64,000 nucleotides of DNA from Pseudomonadota bacterium (GCA_018902755.1 JAHIQI010000043.1:1-64000), one strand, 5' to 3'; shown: positions 6,588 through 15,500, counted from the stretch's first letter. The notes: generated by a model not told the origin, from the letters alone. Program-made: numbers and translations.

Positions 6588-8333
6588 ATGGATAAGCACG
6601 ATCCCCAAAGCCCCATCCAAGGGCCCGCCGATATTTTGAAGCTGGCCCAGGACGACCCCCGCCGGGCCGAGTCCCTTTGGCACGGTCTGAGCCGCCCCGA
6701 GCGCCTGCGCACCGTGTTGGCCGCCAGGGGCATAGAGCGCGAGCGCCTCATCGTCCTGGCCGCCGACAGCCGGGAGCTTACCCAGGCCATGGCCCCGGAC
6801 GAATTCGCCTCCACGGCATTGGAGGTGGGCCCCGAGGACGCCGGGGCGCTCATCGAGCTTTGCAGCGACGAACAGCTCACCTATCTGTTGGACCTCACCG
6901 GCTGGCAGCGGGAGAGCTTTGCCCCAGAGCGCTACCAGATCTGGCTGCCCATGGTCCTGGAGGCCGGGGCCAACCGCTTGCAGCGCTGGCTGGCCAACAC
7001 CGACCTGGAGGTTCTGGCCCTGCTGCTGCGCCACTGGGTGCACATCGTAAAGTTCCTGCCCAGCCAGGAACAGCAGGAGCCGCCCGACGATCTGCCGGAA
7101 TTCACCATCGACGGAGTCTACTTCCTTGAGTTCCTGGACCCCAATACCCATGGTTTCGTGGCCCAGGTTTTGGTGCTGTTAAAGAGCGAGCTACCCGATC
7201 TGTACTACAAGACTCTGGAGACCTCCCTCTGGGAGCAGACCGCCGAGTTGGAGGAGTACGCCTCCCGCTGGCGCGCGGGACGCCTGGCCGACCACGGGTT
7301 CCCCACCCGCCTGGAGGCCCTGGAGCTGTGGGGCTCCCCGGCCCCGGGCGAATCCGACTGGCAGGGACTGCCGCCCAAGGTTGCATCCTCGCGGACCACC
7401 ACCGCCCGCTCGGACCGCGTGGCCTCCCTGCTGCCGGAGCGGGAGTTTTTGCCCGCCTTGGCCGGGGAGCTGGACGGCGAGGCGGGGGACATCCTGCGGG
7501 CGGAGATGGCCTATATCGCCAGTTGCGGGGTGGCCGCCCTGGAGGCCGACCCTGCCCACCCCGAAGAGGTGGAGCGGGCGGCCCGGGAGAGCCTGGGCAT
7601 GGTCAATCTGGGCCTGGGGGTGCTCTCCTCGGGGGACGTGGGCAAGGCGCGGGACATCGTGACCCGCCTGAGCCTAGCCGCCCTGGCCCGCCACGGGGCC
7701 GCGGCCATCCGTGGCCTCAACCGCCGGGCCTGGGTCTTGGCCAAGGAAGGCTGGCTCAGCAAGATGCCCACCGGCCTGCACATCCTGGAGCCGCCCCTGG
7801 ACCGCTGGCTGGCCGGGATGCTCTACGCCCGCCCCCGCTGCTACGACCCCAGCCTGGGCAAGGACCGCGAGTACCGCGCCTTCATCAACCAGTCCGATCT
7901 GGAGGCCGCCGACAACGCCCTGATCCAGGCCGGGTTCTGGGGCACCCTGCTCCTGGAGCTTTTGGCCCTGGACCCCCAGGAGATACGCGGGCTTTATGAG
8001 GCCAACGTGCTCCCGGCGGACGTCACCGAGATCAAGCTGAGCCACATCCTGGGCACCTGGCTGGCCCGGCGGGAAATGGGCCTGGAGGGCCTGGCCCCCA
8101 TCCCGGCCGAGAGCCTGCCCCAGGCGGTGGCGGCCCTGCAAAAGGCCTTAAAGGGCGGCCTGGAGGAGGAGTTGGCCGAATCGCTTCGCGCCCTGCCCGA
8201 TCCGGCCCAGGCATCCCTGGCCGGGCGCTCTTTGCGCGGCGTGCTGCACCGGCTCAGCCAGGAGCTGGCGGGCCTCAACCCCCAGGGCGAGTTGGATTCG
8301 CGCTTCATCGCTGGACTGGTGATCGAGGCATGA
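6588..8333 (+). CDS. DUF6178-like conserved protein of unknown function
   Basis: This 581-residue soluble, Leu/Ala/Glu-rich, largely helical protein resembles the DUF6178 family of Desulfobacterota. No catalytic motif, signal peptide or membrane span is visible. Recognisable conserved-looking stretches are LLDLTGWQRESFAPERYQIWLPMV (split here as LLDLTGWQRES and YQIWLPMV), FTIDGVYFLEFLDPNTH and YYKTLETSLWEQTAELEEYA. It starts at ATG 6588, six bases after the radical SAM stop, and its stop overlaps the ubiE start (ATGA), so translational coupling is likely. The context with menaquinone methylation suggests nothing firm. The family assignment is from memory of the sequence type and is moderately sure; the gene itself is certain. 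Confidence 0.8.
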   Translation: MDKHDPQSPIQGPADILKLAQDDPRRAESLWHGLSRPERLRTVLAARGIERERLIVLAADSRELTQAMAPDEFASTALEVGPEDAGALIELCSDEQLTYLLDLTGWQRESFAPERYQIWLPMVLEAGANRLQRWLANTDLEVLALLLRHWVHIVKFLPSQEQQEPPDDLPEFTIDGVYFLEFLDPNTHGFVAQVLVLLKSELPDLYYKTLETSLWEQTAELEEYASRWRAGRLADHGFPTRLEALELWGSPAPGESDWQGLPPKVASSRTTTARSDRVASLLPEREFLPALAGELDGEAGDILRAEMAYIASCGVAALEADPAHPEEVERAARESLGMVNLGLGVLSSGDVGKARDIVTRLSLAALARHGAAAIRGLNRRAWVLAKEGWLSKMPTGLHILEPPLDRWLAGMLYARPRCYDPSLGKDREYRAFINQSDLEAADNALIQAGFWGTLLLELLALDPQEIRGLYEANVLPADVTEIKLSHILGTWLARREMGLEGLAPIPAESLPQAVAALQKALKGGLEEELAESLRALPDPAQASLAGRSLRGVLHRLSQELAGLNPQGELDSRFIAGLVIEA

Positions 8334-9040
8334 GGGACGAGGCCACCCAGATCAGTCAGGTGCGGCGCATCTTCAACCAGGTGGTGCCGGTCTACGACCT
8401 GCTGAACCACGTCCTTAGCGCGGGCCAGGACCTGCACTGGCGCTACTTCACCGCCAAAGCCATGCGCCTGGGGCCCCAGGCCAAGGTGTTGGACGTGGCC
8501 ACCGGCACCGGCGATTTGGCCCTGGCCGTGGCCGCCCTGCCCCAAAAGCCTCTGGTGGTGGGTCTGGATTTGGTGCCCGCCATGCTGGGCCCGGCGGTGC
8601 GCAAGGTGGCCCGCCGGGGGGCCAGGGTGCGGCTCATGGCCGGGGACGGCACGGCCCTGCCCTTTGCGGGCGCCACCTTCGACGCGGTGAGCATCGCCTT
8701 CGGCATCCGCAACATCCCCCGCCGCTTGGCGGCCCTGGCCGAGATGCGCCGGGTGCTGCGGCCGGGGGGGCGGGTCTACGTGTTGGAGTTCACCACCCCC
8801 CAGCGGCCCCTGGTGCGCCGCCTTTATCGGCGCTATCTCATGCACCTGCTGCCCAAGATCGGCGGCCTGATCTCCGGCGACGAGTTCGGCTACCGCTACC
8901 TGGCCGAGACCATCATGGAGTTCCCCACGCCCCAGGCCTTCCGGGAGGAAATGGCCCAGGCCGGTCTGGTTCGCCCGCGCAGCCACGCCCTGACCAAGGG
9001 AGTGGCCTGGCTGCACGTGGCCGAGCGGCCTCTAAAATAA
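8330..9040 (+). CDS. ubiE: Demethylmenaquinone methyltransferase (UbiE/MenG)
   Basis: The 236-residue SAM-dependent methyltransferase performs the last step of menaquinone synthesis, C-methylating demethylmenaquinone. Family markers are VRRIFNQVVPVYDLLNHVLS (residues 11-30), SAM motif I VLDVATGTGDLA (53-64), GDGTALPFAGATFDAVSIAFGIRN in motif II/III (quoted in part: LPFAGATFDA, FGIRN) and the RVLRPGGRVYVLEF strand. Length matches the family (230-250). The ATG overlaps the stop of the DUF6178-like gene. An anaerobe would use the product as its membrane quinone in respiratory electron transfer. Confidence 0.92.
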   Translation: MRDEATQISQVRRIFNQVVPVYDLLNHVLSAGQDLHWRYFTAKAMRLGPQAKVLDVATGTGDLALAVAALPQKPLVVGLDLVPAMLGPAVRKVARRGARVRLMAGDGTALPFAGATFDAVSIAFGIRNIPRRLAALAEMRRVLRPGGRVYVLEFTTPQRPLVRRLYRRYLMHLLPKIGGLISGDEFGYRYLAETIMEFPTPQAFREEMAQAGLVRPRSHALTKGVAWLHVAERPLK

Positions 9041-9057
9041 GTTCTTCTTGAATCAGG

Positions 9058-9258
9058 CTAGATGGGTCGAGGGACCACGCTGACTTTCTTGTCCAGCACC
9101 TTGCCGTAAAGGCGCACCGCCTCTTCCAGATACTCAGCAAAGGGCACCCGGTGCTTGGCGGCCTTGTTCCGCGCTCGCTCCAGGGCAGCGGCGTCGATGA
9201 CCAGGGAAGCCGCCACCCGCAAAGGCTCCTGAGATTTGGCCGCTTGGTTTCTGGCCAT
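9058..9258 (-). CDS. Small basic hypothetical protein, possible antitoxin or DNA-binding protein
   Basis: A 66-residue protein, MARNQAAKSQEPLRVAASLV and onward, whose middle (LVIDAAALERARNKAAKHRVPFAEYLEEAVRLY in part) looks like a short strand followed by two helices, as in ribbon-helix-helix proteins. The ATG at 9258 has AGGA seven bases upstream; an ORF extension to 9318 has no ribosome site. It lies alone, convergent with ubiE (17-base gap) and divergent from the MBL hydrolase. No toxin partner is adjacent, so an antitoxin role is only a possibility. Confidence 0.55.
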   Translation of the reverse strand: MARNQAAKSQEPLRVAASLVIDAAALERARNKAAKHRVPFAEYLEEAVRLYGKVLDKKVSVVPRPI

Positions 9259-9332
9259 GGCTTTTTCCTGCTCCCCAACAATGCTACATTGATCGCACAG
9301 GGCCACGGACGGCCCCATTTGTGGAGTATAGC

Positions 9333-10262
9333 ATGGAGTTGATTTTCCTGGGCACCGGCGGGGCCTGGGGCCTGCCCGAGCACCGCTGCCCCTGCGCCAC
9401 CTGCCGCCACCTGCGCGAGATCGGCGAAAGCCGCACCCGCACCAGCCTGTGGCTGGAGGGGCCCGCGCGCCTGCTTATCGACCCCGGCCCGGACCTGAGG
9501 GCCCAGCTCATGCGCGAGGACCTGCCCCGGCCCGACGCGGTGCTCATCTCCCACGAGCACGGCGACCACTATTTGGGCTTGGACGAGCTGCTCTGCTTTA
9601 GGCGCAACGTGCCGCCCTCTGATTGGCAACCCATCCCGGTGTACGCCACCGCCCCGGCCTGGGAGCAGATCGAGCCCCGCTTCGGCTACCTCTTGGGCAG
9701 CCTGCTGGACAAGCGCCTGGCCGTGCCGGGGCAAGAACTCGAGGGCGCGCCCTTCGGCCCCGAGTTGGCCGCCCGGCCGGTCAAGACTTTTCACGGCGCC
9801 ATGGCCAAGGGCTCGGTGGGCTACGTGCTCACCCTGGCCACGCCGCAAGGGCCGTTTCGCCTGGGCTACACCAGCGACCTGGTGCGCGCGGAGGAGCCGG
9901 AGGGCTTCGCGGGCCTGGACCTGTTGGTGTGCCAGAGCCACTTCGTGCACGAACCCAAGGTGAACCGGGCCAACCACCTCAGCCTGCAAAACGCCCTGCC
10001 GCTCATCGCCGCCTGGCAACCGGGGCGGGTGTATCTGGCCCACCTCTCCTGCCAGGACTACCTCCCCGGCGACGAGGCGGCCAACGCCATGCTCAAGAAG
10101 TACGCCCCCGGCGACCCCCTCAAGGGCCCGGACGGCGCGCCCTACCCCGTGCCCCAGGATCAGGCCTCGTGGCAGTCCCTGGCCGAGCGGGTGTTCGCGG
10201 ACCACAGCCTGGCCGTGCCGGTGCGGGTGGCCTTTGACGGCCTCAGGGTGCCCCTGCCGTGA
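9333..10262 (+). CDS. MBL-fold metallo-hydrolase
   Basis: The 309-residue protein has the metallo-beta-lactamase fold: GTGGAWG near the start and the metal motif SHEHGDHY (His74, His76, Asp78, His79), with further candidate ligands in KTFHG and YTSD. An extra cysteine set CPCATC (Cys19, 21, 24) precedes it and resembles the zinc site of PhnP-like phosphodiesterases. It probably hydrolyses a phosphodiester or ester in the cytoplasm; the substrate is unknown. The ATG at 9333 with GGAG six bases upstream is preferred over GTG 9321. Its stop codon overlaps the start of the nuclease gene (GTGA), so the two are co-translated. Confidence 0.8.
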   Translation: MELIFLGTGGAWGLPEHRCPCATCRHLREIGESRTRTSLWLEGPARLLIDPGPDLRAQLMREDLPRPDAVLISHEHGDHYLGLDELLCFRRNVPPSDWQPIPVYATAPAWEQIEPRFGYLLGSLLDKRLAVPGQELEGAPFGPELAARPVKTFHGAMAKGSVGYVLTLATPQGPFRLGYTSDLVRAEEPEGFAGLDLLVCQSHFVHEPKVNRANHLSLQNALPLIAAWQPGRVYLAHLSCQDYLPGDEAANAMLKKYAPGDPLKGPDGAPYPVPQDQASWQSLAERVFADHSLAVPVRVAFDGLRVPLP

Positions 10263-10849
10263 GGCGCGTTGGGAAAAGAATGGCCTTTGGCGCGGCCCTT
10301 GCGGTCCTGCTGCTCCTGGCCAGCCTGGCCTGGGCGAGTGCCGCCACGGTGGAGGTGGCGCGGGTCAATGACGGCGACACCATCACCGTGCATCTGAGCG
10401 GCAGGCCCGAGCTGGTGCGCCTTATCGGGGTGGACGCGCCGGAGACGGTGCACAGCAAGTCCCTGGCCCGCAAGGCCAAGAGCTCCGGGCGCAGCGCCAG
10501 CGAGGAGGCCCAGGCGGGGGCGGCCAGCCGGGATGCCATGCTCAGACTGGTCGCGGTGGGGGACAAGGTGCGCCTGGTGGATGGGCGGCCCCAGACCCAC
10601 AAGCGCGACCGCTACGGGCGGCTGCTGGCCTTCGTGTACCTGGCCGACGGGAAGCTGCTGAACCAGGAGATGGTCGCCCAGGGATGGGCCAGGGCCTATC
10701 GCAGTTTCGACTACCGCCACAAGAGCGATTTTTTGCGGGCGGAAAGCGAGGCCCGCCTGGCGCGGCGCGGCCTGTGGGCCAAGGGCGAGGCCTACGACTT
10801 GGAGCGCAGGACCAGGGTCTCCCCCTCCAAGGTCAATTCCAGACCGTAA
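10259..10849 (+). CDS. Exported thermonuclease-family (SNase-like) nuclease
   Basis: The 196-residue protein starts with a signal peptide (basic MRRVGKRM, hydrophobic AFGAALAVLLLLASLAWA) and continues into a staphylococcal-nuclease domain. The catalytic arginine, glutamate and second arginine are seen in VRLIGVDAPE (Arg54, Glu62) and RDRYGRLLAFVY (Arg121). It should cleave DNA or RNA with calcium in the periplasm or outside the cell. The GTG start overlaps the stop of the MBL hydrolase. Unusually, its last 58 bases overlap the 3' end of the convergent YkgJ-like gene. Confidence 0.85.
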   Translation: MRRVGKRMAFGAALAVLLLLASLAWASAATVEVARVNDGDTITVHLSGRPELVRLIGVDAPETVHSKSLARKAKSSGRSASEEAQAGAASRDAMLRLVAVGDKVRLVDGRPQTHKRDRYGRLLAFVYLADGKLLNQEMVAQGWARAYRSFDYRHKSDFLRAESEARLARRGLWAKGEAYDLERRTRVSPSKVNSRP

Positions 10850-11634
10850 TTGCCCGCCACCTCGCGGGCCGGGCGGCCCAGCACCAGATATAAGGCATCA
10901 GTGCTGTAGCCGTAGCGCTGGCCGATGGCCGTGCGCAAAACGTGGTCCAACTCCAGCATGGCCAGGGCCGGGGCTTGGTCCTGGCCTTGGGCAGCCTCGG
11001 CCAAGGCTTGGTGGAGTTCCGCGGCGGTCAGCTTCACCTCGTACTCTCGAGCAAGGGCCAGGGCGGTCTGGTCCTCGGCCAGCAGCTCTTCCCGGCTCAG
11101 GCGGGGGCGCTCGGCCAGTTGCCCGGCGTGGCGGCCGGACCAGCACTCCAACCAGCGGCACTGCAAGGGGCGGTGCTCGTAGATGCCGCAGCCGCCCTCC
11201 CCCAGCCAGGCGCAGGCCCCGTCCCGCTCCCGCAGCTTTATCAGCTCATGCTCCAGGGTTTGCAGGCCGCCCAGACGGGCGGAGTGCGCCTTTTCCCCGG
11301 CCCGCAAAGTAACCATGCCTTCCCAGCCCAGGCCGGCGGCCTTCAGGCGGGGCAGGTCTTCGGCGTAGAGGGTGGGACTGGAGGTGCGGCAGCAGGTGGC
11401 GCAGCCGATGCAGCGGGCCGTCTGGGCCAGGTCCTGCAAGCAGGCGGCCAGGCGTTCGGCGGAAGCCGTCTCGGCGATGAGCCCGCTTAGTTCGCGGTCC
11501 CGGCTCACGGCCCGGGTGGCGGCTGAATGATCCACACCGCGCGCTTCGGCCAAGAGCGCGGCGCAGGCCCGGGCCAGGGCGCCGGGGCCGTGGTTCCGGG
11601 CCTCATCCAGGCGCTGGATCAGGGAATCAGACAT
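10792..11634 (-). CDS. YkgJ-family cysteine-cluster protein
   Basis: The 280-residue protein contains the CxxCxxCC pattern CIGCATCC in the first half and a second Cys group CAWLGEGGCGIYEHRPLQCR (split: CAWLGEGGC, RPLQCRWLEC), the arrangement of the YkgJ / zinc- or iron-chelating domain (PF03692 type). These Cys probably bind an Fe-S cluster or zinc. A helical N-terminal extension (residues 1-85) and a charged C-terminal tail are additional. The ATG at 11634 overlaps the end of the PHP gene by eight bases and fits an operon with PHP, bifunctional nuclease and miaB. The 3' end runs 58 bases into the convergent nuclease gene. Confidence 0.75.
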   Translation of the reverse strand: MSDSLIQRLDEARNHGPGALARACAALLAEARGVDHSAATRAVSRDRELSGLIAETASAERLAACLQDLAQTARCIGCATCCRTSSPTLYAEDLPRLKAAGLGWEGMVTLRAGEKAHSARLGGLQTLEHELIKLRERDGACAWLGEGGCGIYEHRPLQCRWLECWSGRHAGQLAERPRLSREELLAEDQTALALAREYEVKLTAAELHQALAEAAQGQDQAPALAMLELDHVLRTAIGQRYGYSTDALYLVLGRPAREVAGNYGLELTLEGETLVLRSKS

Positions 11635-12286
11635 TGACCCCCAGGGCCCGGTCCACCAGCACCCGCGAGTTGGCGAAGCACCGCTCCACCTCACCCTCGC
11701 TGAGCCCGGCGAACAGGCCCACCCGGCGGGCGAAAACATGGTCGATGAGGTCGCGGGGGGCGTGGGCATCGGTGTTGATCACCAGGCCCGCCCCGGCGGC
11801 CCGCGCCAGGGAGGCCACCCGGCCGTTGCCCAGGCTGTGCCCGCCCCGGGCGCTGATCTCCAGGAGCACCCCCTTCTCGGCGGCCAGGGCGCACTCGTCG
11901 GGGCTGATCATGCCCGGATGGGCCAGGATGTCCACCCCGGCCTCGATGGCCGCCAGGTTGGTGCCCGCGGCCACCGGCTCCACCGGGCTCTCGCCGTGCA
12001 CCACCACGATCTGGGCCCCCATGGCCCGGGCCTTTTCGGCGTAGGGGCCGATCAGCTCGGGCGGCAGGTGGGTAAGCTCCACCCCGGCCAGCAGGCGCAT
12101 GGAGTGGTGACGGTCCAACTCGGCGGCGGCGGCCAACAGGCGGGGGAGGATGATCTCCAGGTTGCTCATGTCCGCGTGGTCGGTGAAGGCCAGGGCCTCC
12201 AGGCCTTTTACCTGGGCCCGTTGGGCCAACTCGGCGGGCAAAAGCTCACCGTCGCTGAACAGGGTGTGGGTGTGCAGATCGATCAT
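11627..12286 (-). CDS. PHP-domain phosphoesterase (histidinol-phosphatase-like)
   Basis: 219 residues with the polymerase-and-histidinol-phosphatase (PHP) metal-binding pattern: MIDLHTHT at the start, FTDHAD, VHGESPVEP, LAHPGMI and NTDAHAPRDLID. These His and Asp residues would bind two or three metals and hydrolyse a phosphomonoester or cyclic phosphodiester. The ATG at 12286 directly begins the DLHTHT strand and has GGGGAG nine bases upstream; the longer frame to 12337 is rejected. It is third in a miaB operon and overlaps the YkgJ gene by eight bases. The natural substrate is unknown; a histidine-pathway role is unlikely without his genes. Confidence 0.8.
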   Translation of the reverse strand: MIDLHTHTLFSDGELLPAELAQRAQVKGLEALAFTDHADMSNLEIILPRLLAAAAELDRHHSMRLLAGVELTHLPPELIGPYAEKARAMGAQIVVVHGESPVEPVAAGTNLAAIEAGVDILAHPGMISPDECALAAEKGVLLEISARGGHSLGNGRVASLARAAGAGLVINTDAHAPRDLIDHVFARRVGLFAGLSEGEVERCFANSRVLVDRALGVNV

Positions 12287-12311
12287 ATGAGGCCTCTCCC
12301 CTTGGCCGAAA

Positions 12312-12794
12312 TCACATTTTGTATTTGCCGAAATCATCGGGGTCCATGGACTCCAGGAGGTCTTTCCATTCCTTGTCGCCCTTGGCCTGGCCCGTGGCCG
12401 GGGAAGCGGCGGCGGTGGCCAGCACCTCCTCGGCCACCAGGATGGGCGCGTCGGCCCTGAGCGCCAGGGCGATGGCGTCCGAGGGGCGCGAATCCACGGT
12501 GCTCATCCCCTGGTCATCCTGCAGGTGCAGCAGGGCGTAGAAGGTGTTGTCCTTGAGGGCGGTGATCTCCACCTTGAGGATATTGCGGCCCATGTGGGTG
12601 ATCAGGTTCAAGGCCAGGTCGTGGGTCATGGGCCGGGAAAAGGACACCTTCTCCAACTCGCTGGCGATGGCCGTGGCCTCCAGAAGCCCTATCCAGATGG
12701 GTAGGGTCCGCTCGCCGGTCAGCTCCTGCAAGATAATGATGGGGCTGTTGGTGGCCGGGTCGATGGTGAGTCCCTGCACCTTCATATGGATCAT
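12312..12794 (-). CDS. Bifunctional nuclease (BFN/DUF151) family protein
   Basis: 160 residues matching the bifunctional nuclease domain: VQGLTIDPATNSPIIILQEL, LPIWIGLLEATAIA, FSRPMTHDLALNLI and the VDSRPSDAIALALRADAPI block near residue 100. Plant members show DNase and RNase activity; the role in bacteria is unclear. A short C-terminal tail beyond the domain (SPATGQAKGDKEWKDLLESM) is acidic and charged. Its ATG overlaps the miaB stop (ATGA), a coupling often seen in related genomes. Confidence 0.88.
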   Translation of the reverse strand: MIHMKVQGLTIDPATNSPIIILQELTGERTLPIWIGLLEATAIASELEKVSFSRPMTHDLALNLITHMGRNILKVEITALKDNTFYALLHLQDDQGMSTVDSRPSDAIALALRADAPILVAEEVLATAAASPATGQAKGDKEWKDLLESMDPDDFGKYKM

Positions 12795-14134
12795 GCCTTA
12801 TATTCTCCAGTGGCCGGAAGCAGCTCGCCGGCCAGCGAATTTTCCCTTCCCAGGGTGATGCGCACCATAACCAGGCTTCCGGCCAACTCCGGCCCACCGG
12901 AGAAGTTCACCACCCGCCCGGCGCGGCTGCGCCCGCTCATGAGTCCCCGGCCGTGCTTGGCCGGGCCTTCCACCAGCAGCTCCTCCACCCGCCCCGCCTG
13001 GGCTTGGTGCTCCTGAAGGCCGATCTCCCTTTGCAGGGCCTGCAGCTCCACCAGGCGGCTGCTCTTGGTCTCTTCTTCCAGTTTACCCTCGATGCGGCTC
13101 GCCTTGGTGAAGGGGCGGTCGGAATACTTGAAGCTGTAGAGGAAATCGTAACGGACTTCCCGTAGCAGACTCAAGGACTGATCGAAATCTTCCGCTGTCT
13201 CGCCGGGGAAGCCCACGATGATGTCGCTGCCCAAGGCCACCTGGGGCACCTTTTCCCTTAGGCGGCGCACCTGCTCCAGATAGCGCTCCCTGGTGTAGCC
13301 CCGGTTCATGGCCTTCAGCATGCGGTTGCTGCCCGACTGGGCGGGCAGGTGCATCTGCTCCATCACCTTATTTAGACCGGCCATGGCCTCGATGAGCCCC
13401 TGGCCCAGGTCCTTGGGGTGGCTGGTGGTGAAACGGATGCGCCACAAGCCTTCCACATCGTTGACCCGGCCCAGGAGCCCGGCGAAGTCCAGGCCGGAGT
13501 CCGGGTCGTGGTAGGAGTTCACGTTCTGGCCCAGCAGGGTGACCTCGCGCACCCCTGCGGCCACCAGGGCGGCCACTTCGTCCAAAATCTCCCCGGCCGG
13601 GCGGGAGCGCTCCCGGCCGCGCACATAGGGCACCACGCAGTAGGAGCAGAAGTTGTCGCACCCGGTCATCACCGTGACCATGGCTCGGAGTCCCGGCTCG
13701 GCGGGCACGATGATCCGGCCGGGCCCGGCGGGCGGCCCCAGCTTGGTCAGGGCCTGGCGCTTGCCCTGGATGGCCTCGGTCACCAGTTCGGGCAGGCTCG
13801 TCACCGCGTCGGGGCCGAAGACGAAGTCCAGGTGGGGCAGGCGCTTCAGGAGCTTGTCGCCCTCCTGCTGGGCCACGCAGCCGCCCACCCCGATGATAAG
13901 CCAGGGCTTTTCGCGCTTGAGCCGCTTAAGCTCGCCCACGTAGGAGTAGACCTTTTCCTCGGCCAAGCGGCGCACCGAGCAGGTGTTCAAGACGATCAGA
14001 TCGGCCGCATCCGGCCTCTGAACCTGGGCGTAGCCCATTTCGGCCAGCATGCCCGCCATGCGCTTGGAGTCATAGGCGTTCATCTGGCAGCCAAAGGTGG
14101 CTATGTGTACTCTTTTATGGTTGTGCGAGGCCAC
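12791..14134 (-). CDS. miaB: tRNA-2-methylthio-N6-dimethylallyladenosine synthase
   Basis: 447 residues. MiaB adds the 2-methylthio group to isopentenyladenosine 37 of tRNAs using two [4Fe-4S] clusters. The N-terminal cluster uses Cys16 (TFGCQMN), Cys52 (NTCSVR) and Cys86 (GGCVAQQ). The radical SAM motif CDNFCSYC holds Cys159, 163 and 166. GLLGRVNDVEGLWRIRF, MEQMHLPAQSGSN and IVGFPGET are typical, and a TRAM domain ends the protein. The open frame extends to 14218, but the GTG at 14134 with AAGG upstream gives the normal family length. It heads an operon with bifunctional nuclease, PHP and YkgJ genes. Confidence 0.93.
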   Translation of the reverse strand: MASHNHKRVHIATFGCQMNAYDSKRMAGMLAEMGYAQVQRPDAADLIVLNTCSVRRLAEEKVYSYVGELKRLKREKPWLIIGVGGCVAQQEGDKLLKRLPHLDFVFGPDAVTSLPELVTEAIQGKRQALTKLGPPAGPGRIIVPAEPGLRAMVTVMTGCDNFCSYCVVPYVRGRERSRPAGEILDEVAALVAAGVREVTLLGQNVNSYHDPDSGLDFAGLLGRVNDVEGLWRIRFTTSHPKDLGQGLIEAMAGLNKVMEQMHLPAQSGSNRMLKAMNRGYTRERYLEQVRRLREKVPQVALGSDIIVGFPGETAEDFDQSLSLLREVRYDFLYSFKYSDRPFTKASRIEGKLEEETKSSRLVELQALQREIGLQEHQAQAGRVEELLVEGPAKHGRGLMSGRSRAGRVVNFSGGPELAGSLVMVRITLGRENSLAGELLPATGEYKA

Positions 14135-14229
14135 GTTCCAACCTTGGTAATCGGGAAATATGCTAAAAACTATACCCAGGGCCGGGCAGGGCGCAAGCGC
14201 GGGCTTGAAACCGGGCAAGAGGAGCCGTT

Positions 14230-14919
14230 TTGATACCCATCCGTGATGAAAACCCGATCCAGGGAATTCCCTACGTAACCATGGGGATCATCGCCATCAA
14301 CGTGCTGGTCTACCTCTACCAACTGGTGCTGCCCGCCCAGCAGGAGTTGGTCTTCGTATACCAGTACGGCGTGGTGCCCGCTCTCCTCACCGGCTCGGTG
14401 GCGGTGCCCGAACCCCTGGCCTGGCTACCCCAGCCGCTGACCCTGGTCACCTCGGTGTTTCTGCACGGCGGCTTCTTCCACCTGGCGGGCAACATGCTCT
14501 ACTTGTGGATCTTCGGCAACAACATCGAGGACCGCCTGGGGCCGGCGCGCTTCGTGGTCTTCTACCTGCTGGGCGGGGTGCTGGCCTCCCTGGCCCACGT
14601 GCTGGCCGGTCCAGACTCCCAGCTGCCCATGATCGGGGCTTCGGGGGCCATCGCCGCCGTGCTGGGGGCCTATTTCCTGCTCTACCCCCGGGCCAACGTG
14701 GTGGTGCTGATCTGGTTCTTTTTCTTCGTGCAGCTTATCCGAGTGCCGGCGGTGATCGTGCTGGGGGTCTGGTTCCTGTTCCAGGTGCTGGGCAGCGGCG
14801 GGCCGGGGGTGGCCTGGATGGCCCATATCGGCGGGTTCGTGGTGGGTCTGGTGCTTATCCGTTTCTTCCTGCCGCCTCCGGGCAGGCCCCGGAGGCGCGG
14901 TCCGCGCATCGTCTCCTAG
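14230..14919 (+). CDS. Rhomboid-family intramembrane serine protease
   Basis: 229 residues with six or so membrane spans. The catalytic serine lies in GASGA (Ser138), the catalytic histidine in MAHIGGF (His199), and the family HxxxN motif is in FFHLAGNML. The loop 1 region carries the N-terminal IPYVTMGIIAINVLVYL span. It would cleave transmembrane substrates in the inner membrane. A TTG start at 14230 with AGAGGAG upstream fits best. It is divergent from miaB and overlaps the convergent small exported protein gene by four bases. Confidence 0.88.
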   Translation: MIPIRDENPIQGIPYVTMGIIAINVLVYLYQLVLPAQQELVFVYQYGVVPALLTGSVAVPEPLAWLPQPLTLVTSVFLHGGFFHLAGNMLYLWIFGNNIEDRLGPARFVVFYLLGGVLASLAHVLAGPDSQLPMIGASGAIAAVLGAYFLLYPRANVVVLIWFFFFVQLIRVPAVIVLGVWFLFQVLGSGGPGVAWMAHIGGFVVGLVLIRFFLPPPGRPRRRGPRIVS

Positions 14920-15347
14920 TTGTGCTTCACGCCCCTAAGCTGGATGCGGCTCACCTCGTCCAGGGGGATGCGGTAGTTGCCGTAGGAGGTCTTGCCGGTG
15001 GCCTTTAGGCTGCCTTTGACGGTGATGGTCACGTTGCCGCCGTCGGCCAGGGCCACCTCGGCCTTGAACTCGCCGCCCTGGTGCCGGATGACCACGTCCT
15101 TGACCTTTTCCAAGGGCACGGCCAACTCGCCCCGGCCCATCTCCCCGGCCAGGAACACCACCCCCTCGATGGAGAAATGGCTGAGGTCAACGGTGGTGCC
15201 ACCCATGTCGGTCAGGGTCACCAGATAGTTGACCTTGGGCTCGGGTATGCGGGTGGGCACCTCGCTGCCCCCCATGCCCATGGCCATAATCAGCGGCAAA
15301 CTAAGCAGCAAGGCGCAAAGGACCAATATTCTGACGCTACGGGCCAT
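14916..15347 (-). CDS. Small exported hypothetical protein
   Basis: A 143-residue protein with a clear signal peptide (MARSVRILVLCALLLSLPLI, cleaved near MAMG or GSEV). The mature part is beta-rich (VNYLVTLTDMGGTTVDLSHF, IEGVVFLAGEMGRGELAVPL) and contains KVTDVVIRH-like and DEVSRIQLRG strands, so a small periplasmic beta-sandwich or barrel is likely. AAGGAG lies seven bases before the ATG. It has no recognised family and no operon partner; the 3' end overlaps the rhomboid stop by four bases. Confidence 0.7.
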   Translation of the reverse strand: MARSVRILVLCALLLSLPLIMAMGMGGSEVPTRIPEPKVNYLVTLTDMGGTTVDLSHFSIEGVVFLAGEMGRGELAVPLEKVKDVVIRHQGGEFKAEVALADGGNVTITVKGSLKATGKTSYGNYRIPLDEVSRIQLRGVKHN

Positions 15348-15500
15348 GGGGAATCTCCTTATGCTTTCACGGGCAAACGGCGGGCCCCGGAAAAGGGTCG
15401 CCCTTGACCTGTCATCTTAAAAGATTTGGTAGCACGCCGCCACCCCCAGAGCCAAGTAAAAACACCCAGCTCCAGCTTGGCCCCGCCCCTGGGGGGTGCT

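Noticed and set aside
4809..7151. 780-codon open frame on the minus strand opposite the radical SAM and DUF6178-like genes
   Set aside because: Low-complexity His/Gln/Gly/Val-rich product without motifs; a high-GC shadow of two well-supported plus-strand genes.
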